A DNA stretch of 64,000 nt from Porphyra umbilicalis (GCA_002049455.2 KV918836.1:186001-250000), one strand, 5' to 3'; shown: positions 10,060 through 22,030, counted from the first letter of the stretch. The notes: generated from the letters alone by a model not told the origin. A program made the numbers and translations.

Positions 10060-11934
10060 ATGGACAGGGATGGGCGTGAGAACCCTTCCGGGCGCTCCGG
10101 AATGACTAGTGGTGGGGGCGGTGTCAACCTCCCTTCGAGTGTCGGTCCGCCGACGAGCGGCGACCCCCTGAGTCAGAGCGACGGGGATGTGGGTGACTCT
10201 CGGCGTGGGTCTTTGTTTCGCCCCCAGGCCTTGCCCGCCGGGCCCAGTGGCGGTTGCCCCCCGGCTGGGGCACCCTCGGTTCGCAGAAATGCCGAGAGTC
10301 TTCATCCGGGTGCTGGCATTCTCTTCGGCGGAAGTCGGCCGGCCCGTTCGTCGCGGACGGAGAGGCCGTCCCCGGCTCGGGTTGGTTGGACTGTGCCCAC
10401 TTTGCCACGGGGGCCGCCCGGTGGGAGCTCTAGTCGTGCTCCCCGGGGCTCAGAGGGAGTGATTGGTCCAGAGTTGGTGGACGCAATCACCCACGTGGTA
10501 CGGACGGAGGTGGCGCGATCCCTACAGGGGTCGCCCGTGGTGGCTTCGGTGCCAAGCCCCAGGGCCCGAACGCGTCGGGGTGGCAACTCGTGCCCCCGTC
10601 GTCACTTGGTCTATACGTCGCAGTCCTCAGACGGAGAGCATTCAGGGCGGGACTCCCCCTACATCCGTACACCCGACACCCCGTAGGACTCCTCCTGGAC
10701 GCCGCGGCGTAGCCACGCGTCAATTTCGCGTGGGCGACCTCATTGTGCGGGCGCGGACTATGCGCCCATCCGGGGCAGGCTTGCCTCACCGGTACGAGTT
10801 GTACCGTCCCGGATCACAGTGAACAATCCGCAGTATACGGATATGTTTGACTGTGAGACGTACGCGTTGAAGAATAAGTCAACTCTCCACACGCGCGAGC
10901 AGGCCCATAACATGGGTCGGCTGAAGAAGGATATCTCACACTCCTTCGGGTCCCGATCCGAGTGGGACGGGACCCCACCTCACAAGGTCTTCCAGTTCTT
11001 GCGTAAATTCCCAAAGGCGTGTGACGACAGTTTAGTCTCAGAATGCGAGGCCGTCTATGTCCTCCAGGACTTTACTCGCGAGCCACTCTGCTCAGAGGTG
11101 ATGGCCGTCATGCCTACTCGGCGTGGGGACAACCCTGGGGAGGTGACCTCCTACTTGAATCTGGTCAACTGTATGATCCGGATGCATGCCGATGAGGCAT
11201 ACATCGCTCTTTGAATGGAAGAGTTTAATCGAGCGTCCCAGGAGGACGGCGAGGACGAGTCATCCTTCGCCGAACGGCTGCCCCTGCTGAATACCGAGTG
11301 CGGCTTTCTCCATGAGTCGGGCGCCCTCAAGGGGCGCTTCGTGGAGGGCGTTCACCGGGCGGTGCGCGCCACAGTACGTGAGCGAAACACGCCGGCCGTG
11401 ACTTTGGCCGAGCTGGCTCGCCTTGCCCAGACGAAGGGTGACGAGTTTCGCTGGCTCCTCTCGGAGCAGCAGAAAGAGCGGGCAGAGGAAGCTTGTACGG
11501 CGAGCGAGGCAAGAAGCCCTCGGCGCCAGGCGAAGCAACCCCTTGTGCCTCGCACCCCGCCACGTACCCGTGCCTACTATGCGCGGGGCGAGGGTGCGTA
11601 ATCGGCAGTCGCGGCTACTACACCGACGACTGCCCACTCCGGTGATCGACCGGGCACTCAGACCCGTTGGCAGTGTGCCCAAAAGGGACACTGAGCCGAG
11701 ACGTGCCCCAAAATGTATGCACGTCTCAGAGCCCGTCTGGCGATGGCGAATCCTTGGGCGCGTCCCCGGATACGACGCCCTACTCAGGCACCGCGCCATC
11801 AGACGCCCCTCGTCGCTGCCACGCGAGCACCGGAGGCAGTAGTCGAAGGCGATTCCACCACTGAGGAAGTGGAACCTTCACACTCAGAGGAGGATCCGGC
11901 ACCCGCACCCCACTCTGATGCTGGAAACGCCTAA
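10060..11934 (+). pseudogene. gag: gypsy gag, with four in-frame stops
   Basis: One frame runs from ATG 10060 to TAA 11932, interrupted by TAG 10684, TGA 11212, TAA 11599 and TGA 11692. Residues from 10820 to 11500 have the helical, charged look of a retrotransposon capsid (VFQFLRKFPKACDD, EEFNRASQEDGED, SFAERLPLL). Near 11668-11706 is a CCHC-type zinc knuckle, WQCAQKGH then TGA then AETC. The first Cys codon reads as Arg and the TGA at 11692 sits where Trp is usual in such knuckles. TGA 11212 is another place where a single change from TGG would restore the frame. Gag forms the particle in which reverse transcription occurs; this copy cannot make it intact. Confidence 0.8.
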
Positions 11935-11966
11935 CCACTGGGGGTAGGGAAACCCCGCGGCCCCCG

Positions 11967-14900
11967 GTGGTCCCGTCTGGGGCAACGGGTGAGTCGCTCA
12001 CGAAAGTCAAGTGGATCCTCACCCGCTCCAAGGGGGTACGCCCTCGGGATATGCGTCTGCCGAAGGGCGTCGACCGCAGGAAGGTCGTTGCCATCCTGCC
12101 TGGCAGCAGCTTTCAAGTGGCAGCCAGAGTATGGATTATGAAAGGGCATGAATTGGCCACCCGGGTCATAATATACACTGGGTCTGGCTTCTCCCTCATC
12201 CGGGAAGACCTCCTTCCCAGGGATGTGACGGTCACGGCGGCGGACAAGTCATCCGCCTCCATGTTTGACAAAAATGGTGGGCTACTTCCCATCAAGGGCA
12301 CCATTGCGCTTCACGTTCGCATTGGATCATATACGACTGAGATCACTGTAGGGGTCGTTCCCGGCATGTCAGTCCTCATGATTATGGGGACCGACTACAC
12401 GGATCGCGATGTTCCGGCGATCTGTGATCCGGACAACTATATCCGGATGCACGATGGGGGGCGTGTCCCCATCTTGCGTCGCGGCAGGACTATTGCTGCG
12501 ACAACCCAGAAGGCAGATACGTATTGTGCCTGCCCCTCTTCTGCCTCCTCCTCAGTCCGGCTGGCGCAGAAGACAGTGATCCAACCAAGGTCTCCAGGGT
12601 ACTTACAAGTACGTACGGCCATGCAGAGGAACGGAATGGTTTCCCCCCTACATCGCGTGTTTGAAAAACACCAGATATATGTCGCCCCAGAAAGGATGAC
12701 CTGTACTGAAGGGCAGACCTGGTAACTGGAGATAATCCACAATGAGAAGACAATTAAACGCTTCCCAGCGGGCATGATCCTCGGGTTCGTTGATCGATAC
12801 GAGGGCAAAGTTACTGCCGTGACTACGGAGCAGTGGCAGGCCTTGGGCACAAATGGTACCCCGACCCAAGCGCCCGAGGACAGCGACAATCGTCCGCATA
12901 TATACACTGAGAACGTGCCTGAGCGTTTCAAGGCACGCCTCGATGAACTCATCGAGAAGCACTACAAGTTGTGGGACGGCTCCCTTGGCCTCATCAAAGC
13001 CACAGAGCATCGTATGAAGCTCAAACCTGGGGCCAAGCCAGTACGCTCGAACCCCTATCAGATGGGGCCCTGCTTTGCGAGAAAATACGGGAGCAGGTCG
13101 ACAAGATGACACAACCGGATGTCATTGAGCCCAGCTCAAGTGAGTGGGCTAGCCCCATCGTCCTGGTACCGAAACCGGATGGCTCTTCTCGGATTTGTAT
13201 CGACATTCGTCAACTGAACGAGCGGATGGTGAGAGATGCATACCCTCTCCCCCGCATGGATGACTGCCTCGACTCACTCGGTGAGGCAAACTTCTTCTCC
13301 ACGTTACACTGTAACGCGGGATACTGGCAGATCCCCGTAGCACTGGAGGATCGCCATCTCACAACGTTTATCTGCCACTCCGGGACGTTCCAGTGCAAAC
13401 GTCTCCCCTTCGGCCTATGCAATGCGCCGGCAACTTTTCAGCGCGCCATTGACATGCTACTAGCCGGTGTCAAGAGGCAGTACGTCCTGGTCTCCCTAGA
13501 CGACATCACTGTATTATCCCATGACGCGGAGACGCACCTGTCCCACTTGGACAAGGTGTTCACCCTACTGGGCAGCGCAGACGTCACGCTTAAGGCAAAA
13601 AGGTGCCACCTCTTCAGTAACGAGGTGGAGTACCTTGGCCTTGTAGTTCGGCCCGGACGTATCAGCGTCAATGAGAAGAACCTGAAAGCCATCAGGAAGG
13701 CCCAGTTCCCCAAGACGCAAACCCAACTGAGGAGCTTCTTGGGGATGTGTAACGTATATCGGCGCTTCACCGACGGCTTCGCGAAGTACGCGAAGCCGCT
13801 CAACCGCTTGGCGAGTACGACGTTGCCAAAGAGGCTTGCCCCTCCTACTCAAGAGGAGCAAGTTCCGAGAAATGCTCTTCAACCCGCCTATCTCGGCCCT
13901 TCCAAGAAAGGAAGGCAAGTACATCATTGCTGTGGAAGCCAGCTACGACCAACTCGGTTGCAGCGTGCTCCAAGAACAACCATCTGGTGAGTATCACTTA
14001 GTTGGGTCCTTCAGTAAGGGACTCACCCCGGCTGAGAAGAATTATACCGTCACGGAGATAAAGGGCCTCGGAGTGGTATGGACCGTCTCAATGTTACGTC
14101 CCTATATTGAAGGACGCACTTCCTTATACGGTGTGATCACCAGGTACTGCGGTGGGTACTGACCACCACAACATGTACGAACAACCGCCTGAACAGATGG
14201 CGGGTACGTCTAGCCGAGTTTGACTATGACGTGGAAAACAAGCCTGGCCGGCGTCATGCAGTGGCTGACGCTATGTCCCGCATCCCGACTGAGGGGAAGG
14301 ACGAGAACCCCATCCCGGAAGAGACACCTATAGTCGAGGTAACGACGAGGTCGGGGGCGGTCTTAGACCCCCGACGACCGGAGAAATCCCAGGCGCTTCC
14401 CATCCCGTTGGCCGAGTTGGCCACGGCCCAACAGGCAGATAACTTCTGCCAGAAGGTCCAGAAAGACCCGATCACCACCGAGGCCACCCGCTTTTACGCG
14501 AACGGAGACAGCATACTGTGCCGTCAGGGCCATCAACAAGGGGTACAACAAGTGGTTGTCCCCCAGTCCCTCACGAAGGACATCCTCCAGCGAGAACATT
14601 CCTCCCCGCTGGGCGCACACCCAGGTGCCACTCGAATGTATCAGACCCTCAGGCGAAGATATGACTGGCCATTCCTGGTTGCCGATGTATTCGGTTGGGT
14701 GGCGGCATGCCCCACATGTGCCAAGAATAGGCTCATGGAGACACGGAGTTCTGCCTCCATGCGTCTGTTTCCCGCGAAAGAGCCCTTCGCGGCTGTTGCT
14801 TTGGACCTTCTTGGCCCTCTGCCACGCACCCCCAAGGGGTATGAATATTTGTTGGACATATGTGATCGATTCACTAAGTTGACTCGTGTCGTCCCTCTGA

Positions 14901-15898
14901 GAGACGTCACGGCTCTGGATGTACTGAGTCCTGTCCTGGACGTGTGGGTTGCCAGTTACGGCATACCCGATTCCACGCTGTCGGATAACGGGCCACAATT
15001 TGCCTCAGTACTTTATCAAGGAGTCCTACAAATGCTGGGGATAAGTACGAACTTTGCTACACCCTACCACCCTCAGACGAACGGGCAGGTGAAACGCTTC
15101 AACAAGACGTTAGTGCGCCAGTTGCGACACTATGTCAGCGAGCACGTCTCCTCCTTGGCGAGGTAAGTGTCACTACTTGTGACCGCATGCAACTCTCAGG
15201 TGCATAGTAGCACGGGAGAGGCACCTTTCTCCTTTGTCTGCCCCCGACGGCTTAACCCCATAGCCGTCGAGCGACTGACACAGGGGACGGCAGAGGGCGA
15301 GTCCACCCTCACGCCAAGTCAGGCGAAGGCCAGCTTTCTCAAACGACTGGATGAGATGATACCGCTTTCCCAAAAGTCAATGGACAAAGCAGAAGCCCGA
15401 TACAAGCGGCACTTCGACATACGAGTCAAGAGCCGACGCCAGGCGCTCCGAGTTGGAGACTGGGTCTTCGTGAAGTCACACGAGAACCAAGGAGGAAATC
15501 TCATCTTCAAACCCCGCGGCCCCTATCAGATACTAAAGACCGATGGGCGGTTGCTGACCATCGAGAGTGACGATGGTATCCGCACGATTAATGGCAACCA
15601 TGCCACACGGGCACCGGAGCCACCCGAGGGCGACCCAGTCTGAGAGCGGGCTCTCACGGCGTGGCAAGTGCCCGCCCTGCCTTCATCGTCCCCTAAAACG
15701 ATGGCGGCGGTGTTCGAACAGTTTGTCGGACAAGGGCATGACGAGAAGGGACGACTTATGTACCGCGTGCGCTGGTTGGGGTATGGGCCCCGCGAGGACA
15801 CTTGGGAACATGTCGAGGACATTCCGAGTGAGAAGGTCCGCCGATACTGCAGTCGGCACAATATCGCGGTGCGGCAAACACCCGGTCAGGGGAAGTAA
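11967..15898 (+). pseudogene. pol: gypsy pol (protease-RT-RNase H-integrase-chromodomain), decayed
   Basis: Protease at about 12100-12440: the DTG signature reads YTGSG (codon 12174, Asp to Tyr). In-frame TAA at 12723. Frameshift near 13070. Reverse transcriptase at about 13090-13800 has WASPIVLVPKPDGS, FQCKRLPFGLCNAPATFQR and VSLDDIT, where the usual YxDD is SxDD (codon 13493). Frameshifts follow near 13840 and 14140. RNase H at about 13920-14160 retains ASYDQLGCSVLQE. Integrase at 14231-15640 has the HHCC zinc site (HSSPLGAHPG, CPTCAKN), ALDLLGPLP and SDNGPQF with both Asp, but the Glu of the NGQVERFN-type motif is Lys (AAA at 15092). Stops also lie at 15164 (TAA) and 15641 (TGA). Three catalytic sites are therefore altered. 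Confidence 0.88.
15668..15898 (+). other. Chromodomain at the C-terminus of the gypsy integrase
   Basis: In frame with the integrase after a single TGA at 15641. The aromatic cage and surrounding pattern are clear: KGRLMYRVRWLGYGPREDTW, then EHVEDI. In chromoviruses this module steers integration to chromatin carrying particular histone marks. The domain itself has no internal stop. Confidence 0.85.
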
Positions 15899-16225
15899 CC
15901 CCGGACGACGCGTGGTCACTACACCACCCACAAGGAACGATTCCGACTGTAAAACGCAAACGGCCCCTTTATGTGTATACCAACGCAAAGCAAAGCGAAC
16001 TACGCTCACCACCGCACTGTGTCCCCGGTTGTGCCCTCACTAACGGTTCCATACCACCGGGGTGGCCCTGTCCATCCCGGCGCGGCGACGCATCCCGGTG
16101 GCCCCCACTTTGACCACCCCAACTCCCGTCGCTACGCGGCTACGCATCTCGGTGGGCCCCGCTCGGCCCACCCCGACCCCCACGACGTAAAGTTTCCGGC
16201 GCGGGCGAGACACCAGGAACAGTAG
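15899..16225. other. Junction between the gypsy element and the minus-strand gag-like region
   Basis: GC-rich with two or three degenerate copies of a CATCCCGGTGG/CATCTCGGTGG block near 16085-16160. On the minus strand it could be the Gly/Pro-rich tail of the neighbouring gag-like frame. No LTR is recognised here. Confidence 0.4.
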
Positions 16226-16689
16226 ACCGCTGCGCCACCCACGCCTGCATCAGTTGTGCATGCGTCGGCGTGGTTCCCGTCACGGAGGAACCCGGACCGT
16301 GGGCATAGCGCAGTTGCGGGTACCCCGGCGCCGGCGGGGAGGAGTAATCCCCGCGCTGCTCAGCGGACCCATAATGTCCATAGGACGCCCCAGTCCCGAC
16401 GCCCTACTGCGGCGTAGACGCGTTCCCAGCCGGAGGTGCAGTAGCCCCGTATCCTCCGCCTTGCGGCCAAGCCAAGTGGGCTCGGTGCTCCTCGAGGCGG
16501 GAAACCAAGTGGGCCCCGACCGCGGGGAGAGCGATTTTCTCCAGTCGACGGAGCGCCGCGGAAGACTCATCGGCCGACCCGAATTGGGCGGCAAAGGAGG
16601 CGAGACGGCGGCTCAACCACCCGACCGTGTCCGCCAAAGCGACCAGGGTGACTTCCCCGGCCGCGTCCCAGATGACGGGAGCCACGGCG
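16226..16689 (-). pseudogene. Distal part of a second gag-like frame, separated by the copia insertion
   Basis: The minus strand is open across 16685-16404 with a helical, charged stretch (TLVALADTVGWLSRRLASF, ALRRLEKIALPAVGAHLV, RLEEHRAHLAW) followed by a Gly/Pro/Ala-rich tail. Removing the copia element with one copy of GGGAG joins it to minus-strand sequence beginning at 22461, and an open frame crosses that join. The length, composition and position fit the C-terminal part of a retroelement capsid protein, but no zinc knuckle was found. Confidence 0.45.
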
Positions 16690-16694
16690 GGGAG
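16690..16694. repeat. Target-site duplication GGGAG, left
   Basis: Identical to 22461-22465 on the far side of the copia element; 5 bp is the usual length for this superfamily. Confidence 0.9.
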
Positions 16695-17112
16695 TGTTGG
16701 ACTGTGATGCTCGTCGCCGGCTCCACTGGCGGTTCGCGGATGGATGATGGTCGGTGACCCTTATGGTACCCCACATGGTACATTTGCAAAACGTGGTCAA
16801 GTTGCACACATTCGTGTTGGGTGATCTTGGGGCGTTACTTTTGGCATGTTTTGGATTTGATCTTCGCTTTGCTCTAGTGGCTTTTGATTTGGTGAGTGAT
16901 TCGATTTGGTGCGAGGGCGTGGGCGTCGGTGTGGGCGCGAGAGGGGGGAGCACTTGGGCCGGTGGGGACTATTTGAGAGGTGCTCTCGGTTGGGAGAGGC
17001 GGGCGAACCTTAGGACAACCAACAAAGCACGTTCGCACACACACACACAAGCTCAAGCCACTCAACCACTTCACCGTGGTCCCCCAACCCCTATCTTCAC
17101 TGCGTTTCAAAA
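16695..17112 (+). repeat. Left LTR of the copia element
   Basis: 418 bp, starts TGTTGGACTGTGATGC and ends TTTCAAAA, against TTTCAACA in the right copy. Contains a CA-repeat near 17036-17050. Confidence 0.93.
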
Positions 17113-17129
17113 GGTTATGGGCCCAGAGC
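17113..17129 (+). promoter_or_regulatory. Primer-binding site for an initiator-Met half-tRNA
   Basis: GGTTATGGGCCCAGAGC directly follows the LTR. It is complementary to the anticodon stem-loop of initiator tRNA-Met (the part reading CCCAUAACC), not to a tRNA 3' end. Drosophila copia is known to be primed this way by a tRNA 5' half. The match and position are seen; the priming mechanism is inferred. Confidence 0.8.
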
Positions 17130-18317
17130 CGGGGCTGTGACAAGAGCAAGGTGTGCCAGCTGGTGTCGCGGCGGTCGCGGCAAGTGCGAAGAGGACGAGG
17201 TCAAGGTGGTTCAAGGACGTGACGGTCAAGGCGCAAGGCTCGGCAAAGTCGGGCGCTACGACAAGAAGACATCATGGACGGAGGCGCTGCCGGCATGGGC
17301 GGCATCAAGATCGCCAAGTTGACGGAGACGAACTTCCACGAGTGGCGTCAGCCCATCAAGATGGTCCTCGCGCTGCGCGACCTGGACGATATGCTTGACG
17401 AAGACGGCAAGCCGACGGACGCGGAGACCCGCGAGTTGGCGGTGTGGAAGCGTCGAGACACGAAGGCGAGCGCCATCATCGGGCTCACCCTTGGGTCTGA
17501 GCAGCTCGAGCACGTGTCGCGCTGCAAGACGACGGCGGAAATGTGGTCGACGCTGCAAGGTGTCTTCCAGCGCAAGAGTTTGATGAACAAGATGAAGGCG
17601 CGACGCAAGTTCTACACCGTCGAAATGACCGTTGGAGAGGGCATGCTGGGCTACATCAACCGCGTGCGCAACCTCGGCGAGGACCTCAAGGCCATGGGCG
17701 GCGAGGCGACGGAGATGGACGTTGCCATGAGCGTCCTCAATGGGCTGACGTCAAAGTACGAGAACCTGCTGGTGGCTCTTGACGCCAAGGGCGAGGACGA
17801 GCTGAGCCTCGACTTTGTCAAGAGCCGCTTGCTTCAGGAGGAGCGGCGGCAGGCGGACAAGTCACCGGCGACGAAGCGCATTGGCGACATGGCACTCGTC
17901 GGCGCCAACTATCGAGGTCAAGGCCGCCGTGGTGACCTCTCCAAGATCGAGTGCTACTACTGCCATACGTTTGGGCACATCTCTCGCGATTGCCCAGAGC
18001 TCAAGGCCAATAAGCAGAGACAGGACATGGTGGCCGCGATTGCGGCTGAAGATGGTAGCGACAGCGACGACGCCATCTGTTTGGTGGGCAATGCAGCTGA
18101 CACCGATGACATCTTCAAGTCGTGGCTTGTGGACTCTGCGGCGTCGGCACACGTGTGCTGGATGCGCGGGTACTTTGACGACTACCATACGAGCACGGGA
18201 CGGAGCGTCACGATGGGTGACAAGGGGTCCGTAGCCACGGCGGGCGTCGGAACCGTCGTGCTCAATGTCATCGTTTACGGCAAGACGCGCAAGATCAAGT
18301 TGGAGAAGGTACTCCAT

Positions 18318-18325
18318 GTTCCTAC
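18318..18325. repeat. Target-site duplication GTTCCTAC, left
   Basis: Matches 19125-19132 exactly. An 8-bp duplication is diagnostic of hAT-type (and a few other) transposons. Confidence 0.9.
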
Positions 18326-19124
18326 CAGGGGCTTTGGAATCAGGCACTTTTGGTTGCATTAGGATATAATCCACATCCCCTCACATGCACTCTGGATTCA
18401 GTATTTGACGAGGTCATATATCCAAAATCAGATCTTGCTGGGGCGGACGGAGTCAGGATCAATATTATAGTCGGATATTCAATTAGTACGATTTTGGATG
18501 TAGTTAGGATAGACAGATTGAATATATTCTCTTGGATGATGGATCTGGAAGAAGACTAAAATTGAAGCGAAATGAAATGAAAGGAGACATCTCTCCAGGT
18601 ACAGTCTTACATGTGATTTAAATACGCGTGTCTCTTCACAAGCGTTTGTTGCGATGAACCGCCGTCAAGTACCATTTGGTTGTTGGATATTATTTGGGTG
18701 GTGCAGCGGTCCTCGTCAGTAGTGATCGTTGGAACTCTCGTGTGCTCACCCCGGGGTGCCCGTTCGGATACTCGCGCGGGCCGTTGACAACAAGGCAAGC
18801 GGTTTCAGACACGGGACAGAACCGTTCGGGAATTTTCCGTCAAGATCGCCGCTTGGCACTGCCAGATGATGGCGGTTGAATAAGGTGGGGAGGCATCCCC
18901 ACGTGTCAGCACTGCGGCGCAGAATATGTGAGCCGGATCAGGCAAGGTGGAAATTCGATTGAGATTATATTATATCCGGCCTTTGGAGAGTCATTCAGGC
19001 TCAGTATATCCGGCGGTAAATGAACAGAGTACGATATGGATACGCGGCTGCGGCATGGATTATGGATTATTACGAGTATAATGTGCGGATATGTCTGGCT
19101 CTACTTTATCTACCTCAGGCCCTG
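18326..19124. mobile_element. Non-autonomous hAT-like element (799 bp) inside the copia element
   Basis: Starts CAGGGGCTTTGG and ends with the complement of CAGGGCCTGAGG, short imperfect inverted ends of the CAGGG type known for hAT. It is flanked by the 8-bp duplication GTTCCTAC and is much more A/T-rich than the host element. No transposase frame is present, so it must have moved with a transposase supplied elsewhere. It splits the polyprotein between protease and integrase and must be younger than the copia insertion. Confidence 0.88.
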
Positions 19125-22030
19125 GTTCCTACAATGGGCTTCAACCTCATGTCGGTCGGCTTGATGGAGGAGCGTGGGGCGGAAGTGTCATTCAAGGGCG
19201 GTAAGACGATCATCAAGATGAACGAAAAGACTGCTGCGTGCGGCACTCGTAAGAACGGGCTCTACCACCTGGACATGGCCCCACTGTCGGATACTGCTGC
19301 GGTGGCCTCTCTTCAGCTCTGGCATGTGCGCCTTCGGCACGTCAACGTGGCTGGCGTTAAGCGGATGATCAAGAACAAGGACATCAATGGACTCAAGTGC
19401 TCTTCCATGGCGGTCAAGGACGTCTGCGAGCCGTGCGTGTATGGGAAGGCGGCTATGACGCCTGTGCCTAGTGCAGGAGGAGGTCGAGTGACCAAGCGCC
19501 TCCAGCTCGTGCACTCGGACCTGGGCGGGCCAATGTCGGAGCCGTCGCGTGGCGGTGCGCTCTACTTCGGCACGTTCACCGACGACTTCTCCCGCTGGAC
19601 CGACGTGGTCTTCCTGCAGAAGAAGAGCGATCTGCTCTCTGAGTACAAGAAGTGACTGACTAAGGCCCGGCTGCACACGGGAACCAAGATCAAGATCCTG
19701 CGATCCGACAATGGCGGCGAGTACGTGTCGAACGCATTCAAGGCTCTTCACGATGAGAACGGCACGACGCACCAGACCACGGTGCCCGACACGCCGCAGC
19801 AGAACGGAGTTGCTGAGCGGCTCGACCGAGTTCTCGAGGAGATGGCTCGCACCATGATGCGACACAAGGACGTCGATCAGGATCTATGGGCGGATGCGAT
19901 CAAGACGGCGGTGTACATCAAGAACCGTGTCACCAGCCGGGCGCTTCCCGTCGGCAAGACGCCTTTTGAGCTGTGGACCGGGAATAAGCCCAACGTCAGC
20001 CACATGCGTGTGTTTGGGTCGACATGCTGGGTGGTGCTGCACAAGAGTCACATCGACGGCAAGTTTGGCGACAAGGCGGCGAAGGGCGTCTTCTGAGGCT
20101 ATCCCGACGGCAGCAAGGCGTACAAGGTCATCCTCGACGACGGCAAGGTCGTCAAGGCACGAAGCGTCGTGTTCGCCGAGACGAACGTAAGCGAGGTCGC
20201 AGAAGTTGCGGAGGAGCTTCCCGAAGACGAAGTTGTCGAAGTCGAGACGGGCTTGCGTTCTGCAAGCGACGGCGAAGACGTAGATGCTGACAATGACGAC
20301 AAGGAAGACAAGCAAGACGATGGATCTGACAAGTCCACAGACGACAATCAAGGTAGTGGCGGCTCTCAAGACACGCTGCGTCGGAGCGGCAGAGCGCGGC
20401 GACCACCTGTCGAGTACTGGCGACCGGTGAGCCTGGTTGCTCACGAGGCGCCCACGACGTACGTGCAAGCCGTTCAAGGGCAAGAATCGGCTAAGTGGAA
20501 GATTGCTATGGACGAGGAGATGGAGGCCATCCGCAAGAACAAGACTTGGCGCTTGACGGATCGCCCGGCCAGTCGAGGCGTGCTGAAGGGCACGTGGGTT
20601 TACAAGGTCAAGAACGAGGTTGACAAGAACGGGAACAACACGACGCGGCACAAGGCGCGCCTGTGCTTCATCGGGAACCGGCAGATCAAGGGGATCGACT
20701 TCAACGAAACGTTCGCGCCGGTGGCCAAGTTTACCACCATTCGATGCATCCTGGCGATGACGGCGGCGAACGGGTGGGAGCTACATCAGATGGACGTCAA
20801 GACGGCATTCCTCAACGGCGACCTTGACGAGGAGGTCTACATGGAGCAGCCAGACGGCTATGTCGATCCGACGTATCCTGACAAGGTGTGTCGTCTCCTT
20901 CAAGCGCTGTATGGGCTGAAGCAAGCCCCCAAGACGTGGTTCGCCAAGCTCGACGACTTCCTCAAGTCGCAGGGGTTTGACAACATTGACCCGGATGCAT
21001 GCCTCTACCTCCTTATGGATGACGGCGAAATCATCATCATCCTGGTGTACGTCGATGATCTTCTTTTGGTGGCATCAAGCCTGGCGGCGATCTACAAGAT
21101 TAAAGACGCTCTGCACAAGCGTTTTGACATGAAGGACCTGGGCGAGGCGAAGTTCATCCTCGGCCTAGAGATTAGACGTGACAAGGCGTTGGGCACCCTC
21201 AAGCTGTCGCAGGGCAAGTACGCGGCGCAAGTGCTGGAGAAGTTCGGGATGGCGGAGTGCAACCCGATCGGGACGCCGCTGGAGGTGGGCCTGCAGCTGG
21301 TCAAGGCCGACGGGAGCGACGACGTGCTGCCCTACCGCGAAGCTGTCGGCAGTCTTATGTACCTGATGGTCGGGACACGTCCTGACCTCGCCTTCGCCAT
21401 CGGGAAGCTGAGGCGTTTTGTCTCGTGCTACGGCAAGGAGCATTGGGCGGCGATTAAGCGCGTTCTACGGTACGTCAAGGGTTCGATGGACAAGGGGCTG
21501 GTCTTCGACAAGAACTCTTCCTGTGTTCTACAAGGCTATAGTGATGCCGACTGGGCGGGTGACCACGAGACGCGACGTTCTACGACGGGCTTCACCTTCA
21601 TCTTTGGCGGAGCAGCCGCCAGCTGGGGTTCTAAGTTGCAGAAGACGGTGGCGCTGTTGACGATGGAAGCCGAGTACATGGCTCTATGTGAGGCCAGCAA
21701 GGAAGCTGTTTGGCTCAACAAGCTCGTGCAAAGCGTTGCAACTCAAGGGCTGCGGACAGCGATCTCGGGCGGGCCGATAAACATCAAGGTCGACAACAGC
21801 GGGTGCATTGACTTCTCCAAGAATCCCGTCGAGTACAAGCGCACCAAGCACATCGACATTCGATACCACTTCGTGCGCGAGGCCATCACGACGGACAAGG
21901 TGACACTGGAGCATTGTGCAATGGACGACATGGTGGCGGACCCGATGACGAAGGAGATCGGCAAGACCAAGCACGACAAGCATGTCGAGGCCATGGGGCT
22001 TTGCTGAATACAAGAACCGCCGCGGCAACA

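Larger units (their letters stand above)
9553..15898 (+). mobile_element. Ty3/gypsy chromovirus-type retrotransposon, decayed, 3' LTR not found
   Basis: Order on the plus strand: LTR (9553-9910), gag with zinc knuckle, protease, reverse transcriptase, RNase H, integrase, and a C-terminal chromodomain. Integrase after reverse transcriptase defines Ty3/gypsy, and the chromodomain marks the chromovirus branch. Frames are broken by several stops and at least three frameshifts, and catalytic residues of protease, reverse transcriptase and integrase are changed. After the chromodomain the sequence runs into an unrelated minus-strand gag-like region without a matching 3' LTR, so the 3' end was lost or rearranged. 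Confidence 0.88.
17274..22007 (+). pseudogene. gag-pol: copia gag-pol polyprotein, interrupted by an insertion and two TGA codons
   Basis: One frame from ATG 17274 to TGA 22005, about 1308 codons without the insertion. Gag ends in a CCHC knuckle, CYYCHTFGHISRDC. Protease has WLVDSAASAHVC (Asp-Ser-Ala). The hAT-like element sits just before GFNLMSVGLM. Integrase keeps the zinc pair (WHVRLRH, CEPCVYGK) and Asp, Asp, Glu in HSDLGGP, RSDNGGEY and GVAERLDR. Reverse transcriptase has QMDVKTAFLNGDL and YVDDLLL, so its active site is intact. RNase H has YSDADWAG, TMEAEYMAL and the VDNSGCIDF/TKHIDIRYH end. In-frame TGA lies at 19653 and 20094. The insertion plus duplication is 807 bp, so the downstream frame is unchanged. 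Confidence 0.93.
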
